NCBI RefSeq assembly: GCF_003001995.1 | Contig: NZ_PVNB01000002.1 | Span: 1 to 64,000, forward strand | Length of the DNA: 64,000 nucleotides | Direction: 5' to 3' | Origin: Orenia metallireducens | Lineage (GTDB): Bacteria > Bacillota > Halanaerobiia > Halobacteroidales > Halobacteroidaceae | The notes under the pieces: generated by a model | Database searches by the model: none | The model's input: only the letters and a program-made list of their open reading frames with translations | What the model was told of the DNA's origin: nothing | Position numbers and translations under genes: made by a program | Shown: positions 23,373 through 32,419 of the stretch, piece after piece | Layout of the letters: each line of letters starts with the position of its first letter | How positions within the stretch are numbered: position 1 is the first letter of the stretch

Positions 23373-23993
23373 CTATTTTTGAAACTCTATCCTATAATTT
23401 TTGACTTGAGTTGGGTCACAATCGATAGAAGTAGCAAAGGAACGAGTTTCATTTGCTGATAATTTCTTAATTCTACTATAGCCAGTTCCAATTAGCTCAT
23501 TATTTGAGTCATATAAAGTAATTTTAAATTTAGCTTCCTTTAAATAAATACCAGAATAATTGGTTATTTCTCCTTGAACTCTAGTATAGCCAAAGGATCT
23601 AGTTAGCTTGATCTTATCATAGATAAAGCTACTATTAGTTACTTCAGTTTTCTTTGCTTTAGTTTCTTCATTTTTAATTTTGTTAGCTGTGCTATTATCT
23701 TCTTTATTAGCAGGTTTATCTTTTTTTATTATAGGTTCTTCTTTTGAAGCGGTAAGATCTACAATTGAATCCGTTAAAACCCAACCTTCTATCTGTACTT
23801 TGCTCCATTTACCACTAGATTCGATTACTTTAACCTCAGTCCCTTCTGATAGTGTAGTGATGCTCTTACCCTGAGGTCGAGCCATAAGCTTGGTGTTATC
23901 TGATTTAATTACAAAAAATCCCTGGGCAAAAACAGTCAAACTAGCCACTAATAGGGCTAAAGATAAATAAATAATAACTCTTCTTTTCATCAT
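23373..23993 (-). CDS. secreted SH3 and FxLYD-like domain protein
   Basis: 206 residues. Signal peptide (residues 4-23), bacterial SH3 domain (about 28-80: LMARPQGKSITTLSEGTEVK ... GWVLTDS), a Lys/Glu/Asn-rich linker (about 84-118), and a FxLYD-like domain (about 120-205: FIYDKIKLTRSFGYTRVQGE, KFKITLYDSNNELIGTGY). Clear paralogue of 12569-13114, mainly differing by the longer linker. Probably an exported wall-associated protein. GGAGGA precedes the ATG. Confidence 0.78.
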   Translation of the reverse strand: MMKRRVIIYLSLALLVASLTVFAQGFFVIKSDNTKLMARPQGKSITTLSEGTEVKVIESSGKWSKVQIEGWVLTDSIVDLTASKEEPIIKKDKPANKEDNSTANKIKNEETKAKKTEVTNSSFIYDKIKLTRSFGYTRVQGEITNYSGIYLKEAKFKITLYDSNNELIGTGYSRIKKLSANETRSFATSIDCDPTQVKNYRIEFQK

Positions 23994-24332
23994 ATATCCT
24001 CCTTGAAAAATTAGTTAGAATCATTTACTTCCCATAATATCATTTCAGTTTTGTTTTTAAATCTCCTGTTTTATAATGCTAAATATTTTATTCGGATCTA
24101 TTGCTTTATTTAAGATTAAACTAGATATTATGGTATATTGTGATACTTGTAAAAAAGTAGATAAAATCTCAGATGCTATCCCTTGTGGCACCCCTAAACA
24201 AGACCTTTTGTAGCAAAATCCACTCACTACGCAGTTATCATCTGTTTAAAAATAGATTTTATAGTATCTAATCCTTCTTAAATTGAATAGTATAGATTAT
24301 AATCGGAATCACTTTAGGAAGGAGTGAATAGA

Positions 24333-24665
24333 ATGCCTACTGCTCCCTTAGGAACCTTTAGCTATATTGTTAAGGGTGGTGATACCCTCTTTGCAATTGC
24401 TCGTAGGTATAATACAACTGTTTCTAATATAGTGGCCTTTAATCCTATCTCTAAGCAAGATACTATCTATCCAGGAGAAGTTCTTATCATCCCGCAATCT
24501 CCTCCAGAGGCTATAATTTATACAATAAGACCTGGTGATAGCCTCCATTCAATAGCTAGAAAGTATGGGACACAAGTAGATACTATTGTAGAGTTTAATT
24601 ATTTAGAGAATCCTAATCTAATTTATACTGGACAACAATTAGTAGTTCCAACTTCTTTACGTTAA
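24333..24665 (+). CDS. double LysM protein
   Basis: 110 residues from the ATG at 24333 (GGAAGGAG eight bases upstream; the GTG at 24324 overlaps it). Two LysM domains: about 10-55 (SYIVKGGDTLFAIARRYNTT, PGEVLIIP) and 61-107 (IYTIRPGDSLHSIARKYGTQ, TGQQLVVP). No signal peptide, as in the other LysM protein here. It binds peptidoglycan-type glycans; the lack of an export signal suggests spore-coat or cortex use. Ends in a strong terminator shared with the convergent HD gene. Confidence 0.9.
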   Translation: MPTAPLGTFSYIVKGGDTLFAIARRYNTTVSNIVAFNPISKQDTIYPGEVLIIPQSPPEAIIYTIRPGDSLHSIARKYGTQVDTIVEFNYLENPNLIYTGQQLVVPTSLR

Positions 24666-24704
24666 ATAATAATCTTTTTTATCCAAAATACTTAGAGATA
24701 ACTT

Positions 24705-24743
24705 AAAAATCCATTTCAGTAAATTTACTGAAATGGATTTTTA
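24705..24743. terminator. bidirectional terminator
   Basis: AAAAATCCATTTCAGT / ACTGAAATGGATTTTT around an AAATTT centre, between convergent genes. Confidence 0.85.
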
Positions 24744-24751
24744 AATAGCAT

Positions 24752-25258
24752 TTAAGAAGATGATTTGATAAATAGTTTCTTAGCTAAGTCCTTACCGACA
24801 TCACTTAGATAAAGCTTATCTATAAGCTCTGTTAAAGGCTTATTGCTATTTTTTAAATCATACTCATCAGGTAAATTGACCAACCAATCAGCATCATAAA
24901 GTAGTTGGAAGTTATTGGTCTTAATAGCTCTAGGAGAGTGATGATGACCGATGATCTGACAGACTTCATCTATTATCTCTTGATCAATATTGAAGTCCAT
25001 AAGTATCTCTTTAGCAATAGGTGGACCTTCTAGTTCTTGATACTTACCAGCAACACTATTGTACTTCTTTTCAGCTTGGTGAATACCGATGTCATGTAAG
25101 ATAGCAGAGTAGATAATTACCTCTGAATTAATGTCAGCTCCTTGGTATAAGTCAATCAACCTTTCAGCATAATCAGTTACTTGCAAAGCATGGTCTATTC
25201 TGCGCTGATCATTGCCAAAATAATCTTTCATCCTGTTAATTAATTCTTTTTTGAACAT
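24752..25258 (-). CDS. HD-domain phosphohydrolase
   Basis: 168 residues. Metal ligands are readable in order: RRIDHALQV (His), YSAILHDIGIH (His-Asp), IIGHHHSP and LLYDADWLV (Asp). The small single-domain type hydrolyses phosphates or nucleotides; substrate unknown. AGGAGGC RBS near the ATG. Convergent with the LysM gene. Confidence 0.85.
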   Translation of the reverse strand: MFKKELINRMKDYFGNDQRRIDHALQVTDYAERLIDLYQGADINSEVIIYSAILHDIGIHQAEKKYNSVAGKYQELEGPPIAKEILMDFNIDQEIIDEVCQIIGHHHSPRAIKTNNFQLLYDADWLVNLPDEYDLKNSNKPLTELIDKLYLSDVGKDLAKKLFIKSSS

Positions 25259-25508
25259 TAATCTAGCCTCCTTGATTTAAGACTTACTTTAAACAGGTTA
25301 TTTATATTAATTATAACTGAGATTATTGGTAATATCTATGATATACTTCACATATAAATAAATATTATAGTCATCCAACTTTAGAATAAAATTCAAATAT
25401 GTAGTTATAGATAGAAGAAGTGAGAGTTTATTCTAAATATCAAGATAAAGCTCTCTTAATATCTAATATTGAATAAATTTCAAAATAACTATAGAGGAGT
25501 GGACAGAA

Positions 25509-25685
25509 GTGATAATCTATCATGAAGCTAGAATAGGAGATAGCCTATTTACTTATAAGAAAGAAGAATTAAAGAAAATAGTTCCTTTAAAGTTGAAGAA
25601 AAGCTATGATTTTTTAGATGATCTCCAGTTAGCAAAGACCACTATTCCTACTATCAAATATGAGATTAGAGTTTTGTCTCTCTAA
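25509..25685 (+). CDS. small unknown protein (GTG start)
   Basis: 58 residues from GTG with GAGGAGTGG upstream. IIYHEARIGDSLFTYKKEEL then a Lys-rich stretch and AKTTIPTIKYEIRVLSL. Mixed strand and helix character, no membrane segment, no family recognised. The 250 bases upstream contain no ORF or repeat I could support. Confidence 0.5.
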   Translation: MIIYHEARIGDSLFTYKKEELKKIVPLKLKKSYDFLDDLQLAKTTIPTIKYEIRVLSL

Positions 25686-25863
25686 AGTATTTATTGTTTA
25701 AGACAAGGTATAAAAATTAATCAATTTTATATTTATCTACTAAATTATCTAAAATAATGACAAGCATCTTGACAGCACGTCTTTTTTTTTATAGAATAAA
25801 ACCAAGTAAACAACTCAGAATTATATAAATTTATAAGTCTATAAGATAAAGGAGATGGCTAAG

Positions 25864-26637
25864 ATGCTAGGAAGGGGTAAGTTAAAAGCAGAAATCAAAA
25901 GATTAGAATCAGAAAAAATAATTTTAAGGTCTGAGTTAGATGCTAAAGATAAGGAGCTTGAGCTTCTAAAAGATAAGTTAGTTCAACAGGAGAACATTCA
26001 AAATAAGGTTGATGATTATAAGGATAATCTGAAAAATCAAGTAGAAAAGATGGAAGAAGAGGATAGATGGATAATTGGCAAGGTCAATCAGATCAATAAT
26101 AAAGCAGCTCTAGTTTTAGAGGAGAATAGGGTTGAAGAAGAGATTATAAAGAGTATGAAAGATGATTTAAAGGGTTCGATGCTGAGGTTAGATGATTTCC
26201 ATAAGGTGTTTAATCAACTACATGGTGAGATTAACAATATTTCTAAATTCGTAGAGCAGATTAAAAAGATTGCTGACCAGACCAATATGTTAGCCTTAAA
26301 TGCTACTATCGAAGCTGCGCGAGCAGAGCAATCAGGAGCAGGTTTTTCAGTTGTAGCTAAAGAGGTTAAGAACTTATCCTTAAGAACAGGTGATTTGTTG
26401 AAAGAGATTATTGATAGCACTAGAGAGATATATAAACAATTAGCTGAAGCTAAAGGTGGAATCAAGGAACTTGATTTACATATGAATAAGAACCATAGGG
26501 TAGCTTGGCAGCTAGAAAGTCATTTTACTAATGTAGTTGAATTGATAGATGGTATTTTTATGATGGTGGGTAGGATTAATGAGGCTGGAGAAGAGCATTT
26601 GGATTTAGGAAATAATATTATAGGACTGTTAAATTGA
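25864..26637 (+). CDS. soluble minimal chemoreceptor-like protein
   Basis: 257 residues from the ATG at 25864 (AAAGGAG nine bases upstream; the ATG at 25855 overlaps the site). N-terminal charged coiled coil (about 5-70) and then a short signalling domain with the hairpin tip [20 protein letters not shown] then [19 protein letters not shown]. No membrane helix and no sensor domain; methylation helices are much shortened. It may signal to CheA from the cytoplasm or act as an adaptor. GCG and other repeats absent; likely monocistronic. Confidence 0.85.
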   Translation: MLGRGKLKAEIKRLESEKIILRSELDAKDKELELLKDKLVQQENIQNKVDDYKDNLKNQVEKMEEEDRWIIGKVNQINNKAALVLEENRVEEEIIKSMKDDLKGSMLRLDDFHKVFNQLHGEINNISKFVEQIKKIADQTNMLALNATIEAARAEQSGAGFSVVAKEVKNLSLRTGDLLKEIIDSTREIYKQLAEAKGGIKELDLHMNKNHRVAWQLESHFTNVVELIDGIFMMVGRINEAGEEHLDLGNNIIGLLN

Positions 26638-26698
26638 TCCTAATCACAGTAAATACTTTCTTTATCTGTTATTATTAAATTAAAGTTGAGGGATAGTA

Positions 26699-26741
26699 AG
26701 TAGGTAGGTAGTTGCTTAGGTCAAAGCCAACTACCTATCAA
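26699..26741. repeat. hairpin of GTAGGTAG words
   Basis: GTAGGTAGGTAGTTG ... CAACTACCTATC with a 13-base loop, 60 bases downstream of the receptor-like gene. No T-run, so a word-type palindrome more than a terminator. Confidence 0.5.
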
Positions 26742-26888
26742 AGATCAAAAAAAGTCTGATAAGATTTCTATATTATTAAATTAATTTTGCTATTAATTTA
26801 GTACATAATTGATAAAAAAGTAGTCTAATACTTAAAATAGTTATTAACAGCTAAAAGCTAGAAAATTAAATTATAGAGGGGTGTTAAG

Positions 26889-27611
26889 ATGAAATTTTAT
26901 GAAGAGTTCAGTCGATACTATGATTATATCTTCCCTTTAAAGGAGGGGAAGCTGAAATTTATAATGGATCATCTCCCAGATAACGGAAAAATTTTAGACT
27001 TGGCTACTGGAACAGGAAATTATGCTATAGCCTTGGCTAAGGAAGGATATCAGCTTTCAGCTCTTGATTTGAGTGGAGAGATGGTCAATTTAGCTAAGGA
27101 GAAGGCTTATGAGCAAAAGGTCAAGATAGATTTTAGAGTAGATGATATGCTCAATATAGATAGCTTATATTCCCAGGAAAGTTTTGATCTGATCAGTTGT
27201 ATAGGCAATTCCTTAGTACATCTAGATAATCAAGAGGAGATAAGAGAGCTGATAAATAAAAGTTATGGTTTATTGAAGCAAGATGGTAAATTGATCTTAC
27301 AGATTGTTAATTATGATAGAGTCCTAGCTAAAGAGATTAAGAGTCTTCCGACTATAACAGCCACTGATTCTATTGTAGAATTGATTAGAAATTATGAGTT
27401 TAAGGAGGGGAAGGTGGACTTTCAAACTCGCCTGACTACTCCTAGAGGGGAGTTTGAAAATTCAGTTTTACTTTATCCTTTAAAGTCAGATTTATTAAAG
27501 GAGCTATTGTTAGAGGCAGGGTTTAGTAGAGTTAAATTTTATGGTGATTTTAATTATAGTCAATATCAGAGCCTAGACTCCTTTCCTTTGGTGATAGTAG
27601 CAGATAAATAA
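26889..27611 (+). CDS. class I SAM-dependent methyltransferase
   Basis: 240 residues. Motif I ILDLATGTGNYAIALA, motif II LSALDLSGEMVNLAKEKA, motif III region FDLISCIGNSLVHL and post III LLKQDGKLILQIVNYDR. The N-terminal EEFSRYYDYIFP is typical of this small-molecule methyltransferase group. Substrate unknown. GAGGGGTG RBS. Perfect palindromic terminator at 27611. Confidence 0.9.
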   Translation: MKFYEEFSRYYDYIFPLKEGKLKFIMDHLPDNGKILDLATGTGNYAIALAKEGYQLSALDLSGEMVNLAKEKAYEQKVKIDFRVDDMLNIDSLYSQESFDLISCIGNSLVHLDNQEEIRELINKSYGLLKQDGKLILQIVNYDRVLAKEIKSLPTITATDSIVELIRNYEFKEGKVDFQTRLTTPRGEFENSVLLYPLKSDLLKELLLEAGFSRVKFYGDFNYSQYQSLDSFPLVIVADK

Positions 27612-27642
27612 AAGCTAAAGGAGAAATTTCTCCTTTAGCTTT
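27611..27642. terminator. perfect 32-bp palindromic terminator
   Basis: AAAGCTAAAGGAGAAA and its exact complement, directly at the stop codon. Confidence 0.8.
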
Positions 27643-27658
27643 GAATAAATCTTCAATT

Positions 27659-27722
27659 ATAATTGAGTCCAAAATTAAAGTTAAGTTCTATTAGTACTTG
27701 AGTTTAAACTTAGACTCAATTT
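27659..27722. repeat. inverted words of the AAGTCTAAG family
   Basis: ATTGAGTCC ... CTTAGACTCAATTT with GAGTTTAA inside, touching the stop of the minus-strand gene at 27722. The same words form the hairpin at 60827-60887. Confidence 0.5.
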
Positions 27723-29095
27723 TAGATAGGATAATGAAGAGTACTATAAGCCAAATCGATTCTTAAACTCTCATTACCAGTAATATTATGTTCTAGTTTG
27801 AATCTGTTTAGCATCTCTTTCCATTCTTCATCTGAGACGTTCTGATATTCCCCTTTCAGTCTTTTTAACCTCAGTTCCTTCAAGTTTGGATATTTTCTTT
27901 CTAAATTCTTACTCATCAGATAACCTCCTTCATCTAATTTGAACTTTAGATTGTCATTAATCTCTATTAATGAAGCAGCTTGTGATATAATCCATAGTTT
28001 AGTTAAATCAAGCTCTGGATTGATAATTACCTCTTCCTCTATAATATGAATCTCTTTAGAATTTTGTGTCAATCTATTACTAAATACTCTCCAACAAAAA
28101 GGGGTCAAACTTAGATTATTATCTCTTATATTAAATATATTCAATAAATTCAATAAATTTCCTTTTTCCTCGATGTCAAAATTCAATTCTTCTACGATAA
28201 AGTTTATAGGAATCTCTTTATTTAAGGGATAATGAATTAAGACTGCGACTATTTCTCTTATCCTTCTGACATTATGAGGGAAGAAGAGTTCTAGAAAATC
28301 TAGAATCTTTTCTGAATAATCTGTATTTAACCATCTATTAAAGTTATTTCTTAACTTAAGGTTATTTAGAGAGATTAACCTGCGTTTATGGCTATAATCT
28401 AATATATAATCTAAGAGTTCTTCGGTGTTAAAATCAGTTAAGTTGATTTCATTGAGATAAGAAAATAGTTTATTCTGTATATCCTTATTGCTAATATTAC
28501 TATTCTCAGATAACTTGTGAGCATAACCTAAGAGCAAGACTGTATAGATAAAGAAATTGATATCAGGCTTTTTGTCCACTGAGATACTTTGATTTAATAA
28601 TTCAGGCACCTTCATTTTGATATCCCTTTTAACTAGTTTATTATCATCTTTACTTATAAGGTCTTTATTAGTATCTTCTCGATTAAGAAGTTTGGAGCTA
28701 GTATCAGCTTCTCTAATCTGTTCTTTGACATTTACAGAAGATTTCTTTACTTTAAGGTTCTCCTCTATAATTTCCTTTAGATCCTGTGGCAAGTAATAAA
28801 AACCCTTTCCTTCATAAATTAATCCCAATTGATTCAATTGCTGATATACATTAAATTTAACCCCTTTTTTATTAAGGGAGTCTGTAGAGCTTAGAGTCTT
28901 TAAGACCTTAGTTGCTTGTGGTGATAGTTCTGTACTTATTAGTTTTTGAAAGTAGCTATGATCAGATAATTTATTCTTTAACTGATTGCTTAACCAGTTT
29001 TTTGAGAATGTTGGTGCGTAATAGATATTATGATTATTGGCAATTTCATCTAGTAATTTGGGAGAACTCTTCTTTAGATACTCTATTAATTTCAT
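27722..29095 (-). CDS. large helical protein of unknown function
   Basis: 457 residues from the ATG at 29095, which has AAAGGAGG seven bases upstream; eight further upstream codons lack an RBS. No membrane segment. The N-terminal 120 residues (LSPQATKVLKTLSS ... LGLIYEGKGFYYLPQDLKEI) have the winged-helix look of XPB/Ssl2-type helicase-associated domains, but no helicase motifs follow. A Lys/Asp-rich linker (about 125-170) separates this from an all-helical C-terminal part. I do not assign a function. Confidence 0.65.
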   Translation of the reverse strand: MKLIEYLKKSSPKLLDEIANNHNIYYAPTFSKNWLSNQLKNKLSDHSYFQKLISTELSPQATKVLKTLSSTDSLNKKGVKFNVYQQLNQLGLIYEGKGFYYLPQDLKEIIEENLKVKKSSVNVKEQIREADTSSKLLNREDTNKDLISKDDNKLVKRDIKMKVPELLNQSISVDKKPDINFFIYTVLLLGYAHKLSENSNISNKDIQNKLFSYLNEINLTDFNTEELLDYILDYSHKRRLISLNNLKLRNNFNRWLNTDYSEKILDFLELFFPHNVRRIREIVAVLIHYPLNKEIPINFIVEELNFDIEEKGNLLNLLNIFNIRDNNLSLTPFCWRVFSNRLTQNSKEIHIIEEEVIINPELDLTKLWIISQAASLIEINDNLKFKLDEGGYLMSKNLERKYPNLKELRLKRLKGEYQNVSDEEWKEMLNRFKLEHNITGNESLRIDLAYSTLHYPI

Positions 29096-29223
29096 ATAAT
29101 TGCCTCCTTTACTATTCACAAGTAGGTGAAGTTATGATATATATTTATGCATAGCTATTTTGATATATTCTATTTTAATTATAGTAAGCAACAGCTAGAA
29201 TCTCTATTAACATTTAAAATATG

Positions 29224-29266
29224 CTTAACAAAGACCCCACTAATTTTTAGTGGGGTCTTTGTTAAG
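29224..29266. terminator. strong hairpin terminator
   Basis: CTTAACAAAGACCCCACT / AGTGGGGTCTTTGTTAAG with a seven-base loop. Confidence 0.8.
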
Positions 29267-29287
29267 CTGAAGAATTTATAATCTTTA

Positions 29288-29380
29288 TTAGAGCATCTCC
29301 TTTTTAGAAAGATAATATAAAATAGCAAAGCCAATTACAATAAATAGTATAGTCAATATAGCTTGAATAGTTAAAGACAT
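29288..29380 (-). CDS. 30-residue single-helix membrane peptide
   Basis: MSLTIQAILTILFIVIGFAI then LYYLSKKEML. One membrane helix with a positively charged C-terminal tail. AAGGAGG lies eight bases before the ATG and the strong terminator at 29224 is 20 bases after the stop. Well supported as expressed; function unknown. Confidence 0.65.
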   Translation of the reverse strand: MSLTIQAILTILFIVIGFAILYYLSKKEML

Positions 29381-29461
29381 CAATTGTTCCTCCTTAAAGA
29401 TAGGTTCAAAAGTTTTATGGGATAGATTTATTATAGGTTCGTGATTTTAGAAATATAAGGC

Positions 29462-29636
29462 TATATGGGGATATTGAGACAGCTTAGCTACTAGTTTCTG
29501 GCCTCTCCTACGGGTTTGAAAATCATAAACCCTCCGTGATAAATCTGCTATTAGCTAAGAACTTATAAAGCTAGAGGCTAGTAGCCAGTAGCTAGTGGCT
29601 ATTAAAAAGTGTCGCACTTTCTATATAAAGTTTCAT
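29462..29636. repeat. 175-bp element with inverted edge motifs
   Basis: Left edge TATGGGGATATTGAGACA; right edge, in inverse, ATATAGAAAGTGCGACACTT with ATGAAACTTTAT beyond it. The inside holds CTCTCCTACGGGTTTG ... CAAACC-like pairing and the quasi-repeat CTAGAGGCTAGTAGCCAG then TAGCTAGTGGCTA. Looks like a small non-coding element. No ORF in the whole 29381-29747 gap. Confidence 0.65.
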
Positions 29637-29747
29637 TTGCTAAAAGGTATGGCAATAGGGTCTACAGTTATTGATTTTTAATTAATAAATCTTCTTATTT
29701 TAGTTTATCCTAGTGGTAGATAATAAATACTTAGGAGAAACTCAAAA

Positions 29748-30476
29748 ATGGGAACAGTAATAGAGGTTATTTTACAAACTGTACTAGCTTTTTATGGAAC
29801 CTTCTTTTTTGCACGGATAATTGGAAAGAAACAGATTGGAGAATTGACCTTTTATGACTATATTAATGGGATTACCTTTGGTTCTATAGCTGGTAATATG
29901 GCAAGTGATTTGAATCAAAGAACTTGGCAACATTTTATTGGATTGTTCTTGTTTGCACTGTTGACCTTCTTAATGCAGTATATCGCTTTAAAGAATAGAG
30001 GAGCAAGGAAGATTATAGAGGGTGAAGCAACAATCCTAGTACATCAAGGTAAGGTATTAGAGGGTAATATGAGAAAGACGAGATTTAATATAGAAGATCT
30101 GCTTTCAGAATTAAGAAAGAATAATATCTTTGATATTAGAGATGCCCATTTTGCTATTTTAGAGACCGATGGGAAGTTAAGTGTTTTAGCCAATGCTGAT
30201 AAGAAGTCTATTACACCTAGAGATTTAAAGCTACCGGGGCAAGAAGAAGGAATTTGTAGTGAATTAGTTATAGATGGAGAAGTAATAATCCCTAATTTAA
30301 AGCAGCATGGACTGAGTAAAGAATGGCTAAAGGTTAAGTTAAAGGAGAATAATATTAATACTATAAAAGAGATAGTTTTAGCAAGCTATAACCCTATTGA
30401 TAAGAGTATTTACTTTGATTTAAGGGAGGATAATTTAGGAAGAGATACTGTAGATATCAGTGAAGTTGAAGAATAG
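29748..30476 (+). CDS. DUF421 (YetF-type) membrane protein
   Basis: 242 residues. Three N-terminal membrane helices (about 4-24, 38-58, 60-82) with RIIGKKQIGELTFYDYINGI, then the soluble C-terminal DUF421/YetF fold: GEATILVHQGKVLEGNMRKT, LRKNNIFDIRDAHFAILET and an acidic tail. Members sit in the Bacillus spore or cell membrane; molecular role unknown. RBS weak (AGGAGAAAC). The stop codon is inside a palindromic terminator. Confidence 0.9.
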   Translation: MGTVIEVILQTVLAFYGTFFFARIIGKKQIGELTFYDYINGITFGSIAGNMASDLNQRTWQHFIGLFLFALLTFLMQYIALKNRGARKIIEGEATILVHQGKVLEGNMRKTRFNIEDLLSELRKNNIFDIRDAHFAILETDGKLSVLANADKKSITPRDLKLPGQEEGICSELVIDGEVIIPNLKQHGLSKEWLKVKLKENNINTIKEIVLASYNPIDKSIYFDLREDNLGRDTVDISEVEE

Positions 30477-30496
30477 ACCAATTAATTGGTCTATTC
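30471..30496. terminator. palindrome at stop codon
   Basis: GAATAGACCAATT / AATTGGTCTATTC, spanning the stop of the DUF421 gene and serving the convergent gene as well. Confidence 0.65.
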
Positions 30497-30505
30497 TAAA
30501 TAGAG

Positions 30506-30772
30506 TTATTTTTTCTTGGTTTTTGGTTCAATGCTCTTGCCCATCTCTACTAAATCATCAGCAATCTGTCTTTGATACTCTTGGCTTATCCAGCCAAATA
30601 ATGCAGGCATACTATGGGTACCTACATATCCCTTTGGAATATCTTCGGGTTCTTGAGTAGAACCAAGTTCTTGTTCTAAGATGTTTTTAGCATGAACAAA
30701 ATCATTTCCAGCACCCTCAGGATTATCACTAGCTTCATGGTTATAATGCTTTTCTTTAGGTCCTTGAGCCAT
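30506..30772 (-). CDS. hydrophilic protein, unknown
   Basis: 88 residues, His/Asn/Glu-rich start (PKEKHYNHEASDNPEGAGND), then LEQELGSTQEPEDIPKGYVG, a short hydrophobic stretch MPALFGWISQEYQRQIADDL and a Lys-rich tail. AAAGGAGG precedes the ATG by eight bases. No family recognised. Confidence 0.6.
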   Translation of the reverse strand: MAQGPKEKHYNHEASDNPEGAGNDFVHAKNILEQELGSTQEPEDIPKGYVGTHSMPALFGWISQEYQRQIADDLVEMGKSIEPKTKKK

Positions 30773-30848
30773 CTATTCATCCTCCTTTATCTTTTCTTAT
30801 AGTTTGGTCTTTAGCTAAGCCCTTTATAATAAGTAAAAAATAACAGCA

Positions 30849-30879
30849 AAAAAGTCCTTTCAAAAATGAAAGGACTTTG
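30849..30879 (-). terminator. terminator of gene 30881-31147
   Basis: CAAAGTCCTTTC / GAAAGGACTTTG around AAAAAT, directly at the minus-strand stop. Confidence 0.8.
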
Positions 30880-30880
30880 T

Positions 30881-31147
30881 TTAAAACTCAATAGGTTGGT
30901 TTACTCTTCCAGAGAAGAAGATAGAAGTAAGTTCATTATAAATGGTATTAAATTTTTCTGCTTCTTCTTTCTTAAGATTTGCTTTTAAAAAGAAATGTTT
31001 ATTACCTTGTTTATCCTCCTCTTCTGATAAAAAGACCTTATTATCACCAAATTTATTCTTTAGAATATTGGTAGTCTTCTCTAAAGCCTCCTGATAAGTT
31101 CTTACCTTCGCAAAACGATATTTTGATACTCTCTTTTTAATCCACAT
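30881..31147 (-). CDS. small alpha/beta protein, unknown
   Basis: 88 residues: KKRVSKYRFAKVRTYQEALE then TTNILKNKFGDNKVFLSEEE, a beta segment KHFFLKANLKKEEAEKFNTI and LTSIFFSGRVNQPIEF. No signal or membrane segment. TAAGGAGG RBS. Family not recognised. Confidence 0.6.
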   Translation of the reverse strand: MWIKKRVSKYRFAKVRTYQEALEKTTNILKNKFGDNKVFLSEEEDKQGNKHFFLKANLKKEEAEKFNTIYNELTSIFFSGRVNQPIEF

Positions 31148-31623
31148 AACTAGTTCCTCCTTATGTACTTATTAAACAGAACATTCTACATTTTATATAA
31201 ACTTATCATAAAAATCAACTAAATGAATTATTTTTCTCGAATATATCTGATTTCAACCTGTTTTTAACCTGATATAGGTTAATTATGTTAATATCAACCA
31301 AATAAAATTTTGTTTATAGATATTAAATTACAACGTGAAATTCAGTTGTATATTAGGACATTTTAAGCTTAAAATTAAGGATAAACCTAAGTAAAGCATT
31401 AAAACCATATCTTTTAGCCAAGCTTAATCTTAGATTTAGTCTCAAATTCTCGTAATATCATTATATGGCGTATTATATAAACACCTAAATTTAAAGTTTA
31501 TTCTAAAGTGAAATGGATATATTTGCAGGAATTATTAAATTATTAGCTAACTTATAGAGTAGAGGTTTGTTATAAACTGGTCATTTATGAACATAATAAT
31601 TATTATAAAAAAGGGGTGAAAAA
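31148..31623. other. intergenic, 476 bases
   Basis: No ORF. At 31380-31445 lies ACCTAAGTAAAGCATTAAAA ... AGCTTAATCTTAGAT, matching the element at 21640-21712. TATAGGTTAATTATG and ATATTGGTTGA-like words suggest promoters for the divergent genes, but no confident site. Confidence 0.5.
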
Positions 31624-32007
31624 ATGGATTATAAAGGAAAGTTAAATCGTCAATTCCCAGCTAAAATTAGTACAACTGCCTTTACATCAATATATATATT
31701 ACATTTGGTCGATAAATATGGCAAGATGTACGGTCAAAAAATATTGGATACAATTAATGAACAGATGGGAACAAGGTGGAAACCTTCACGAGGAATGGTC
31801 TATCCTTTATTAAGGGAGATGGAAGAAGAGGGTTATTTAAAGGCATGGTGGGATGAGCCTGACAAGAGGTCAATCCGCTATTATCGGATTACAGAGAAGG
31901 GTGCCAAACATTTAGATAAGATGAAGATTAAGTATAAGAGCTCCTTTCAAGATGCTTTAAAGATTGTCAATACCGCCATCGATGAGATTTATGATGGACA
32001 AATCTAG
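31624..32007 (+). CDS. PadR-family transcriptional regulator
   Basis: 127 residues. Winged helix: YILHLVDKYGKMYGQKILDT then GMVYPLLREMEEEGYLKAWW and RYYRITEKGAKHLDK, the PadR signature with a Y-x-x-x-E wing and ITEKG. A short C-terminal helix mediates dimerisation. AAAGGGGTG RBS. It precedes rubredoxin on the same strand by 210 bases and may control it, though a separate leader lies between. Confidence 0.9.
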   Translation: MDYKGKLNRQFPAKISTTAFTSIYILHLVDKYGKMYGQKILDTINEQMGTRWKPSRGMVYPLLREMEEEGYLKAWWDEPDKRSIRYYRITEKGAKHLDKMKIKYKSSFQDALKIVNTAIDEIYDGQI

Positions 32008-32217
32008 TATATCTTGACAAGGATAGCTAAATAGATTATAATGACTATTAGTAATCATTTCTATTAAATCCTATTTTAATTTATTAATATTTAGATAATT
32101 ACAGTATTATTTGTAGATATACATAAAAATATTGGGTGGTAATTATTTTTATATTAATAAAAATAGGAAAGAATGATTACAATAAAGATTAAGAGATTAT
32201 ATAAGGAGGAGATAACT

Positions 32218-32382
32218 ATGGCTAAATATGAATGTACAGTGTGTGGTTATGTTTATAATCCTGAAGAAGGAGATCCAGATAGCGGTATTGCTCCAGGAAC
32301 TGCTTTTGAGGATATTCCAGATGATTGGGAATGTCCATTGTGTGGTGTAAGTAAGGATATGTTTGAAAAAATTGAAGACTAA
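32218..32382 (+). CDS. rubredoxin
   Basis: 54 residues from the ATG at 32218 (AAGGAGGAG upstream); a longer frame from 32173 lacks a site and family-like sequence. CTVCG and CPLCG supply the four Cys that hold one iron, with YNPEEGDP and [11 protein letters not shown] typical of the family. Electron donor for flavodiiron proteins, rubrerythrin-like enzymes or superoxide reductase. Terminator at 32390. Confidence 0.97.
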   Translation: MAKYECTVCGYVYNPEEGDPDSGIAPGTAFEDIPDDWECPLCGVSKDMFEKIED

Positions 32383-32389
32383 TAATGAA

Positions 32390-32415
32390 AAAAGCTGGTC
32401 AATTGACCAGCTTTT
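32390..32415. terminator. bidirectional terminator
   Basis: AAAAGCTGGTCAA / TTGACCAGCTTTTT between rubredoxin and the convergent tiny-peptide array. Confidence 0.8.
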
Positions 32416-32419
32416 TGCT

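Noticed and set aside
24130-24215. 27-codon frame with Cys-x-x-Cys start (MVYCDTCKK)
   Set aside because: No RBS, short and lacking a complete zinc ribbon.
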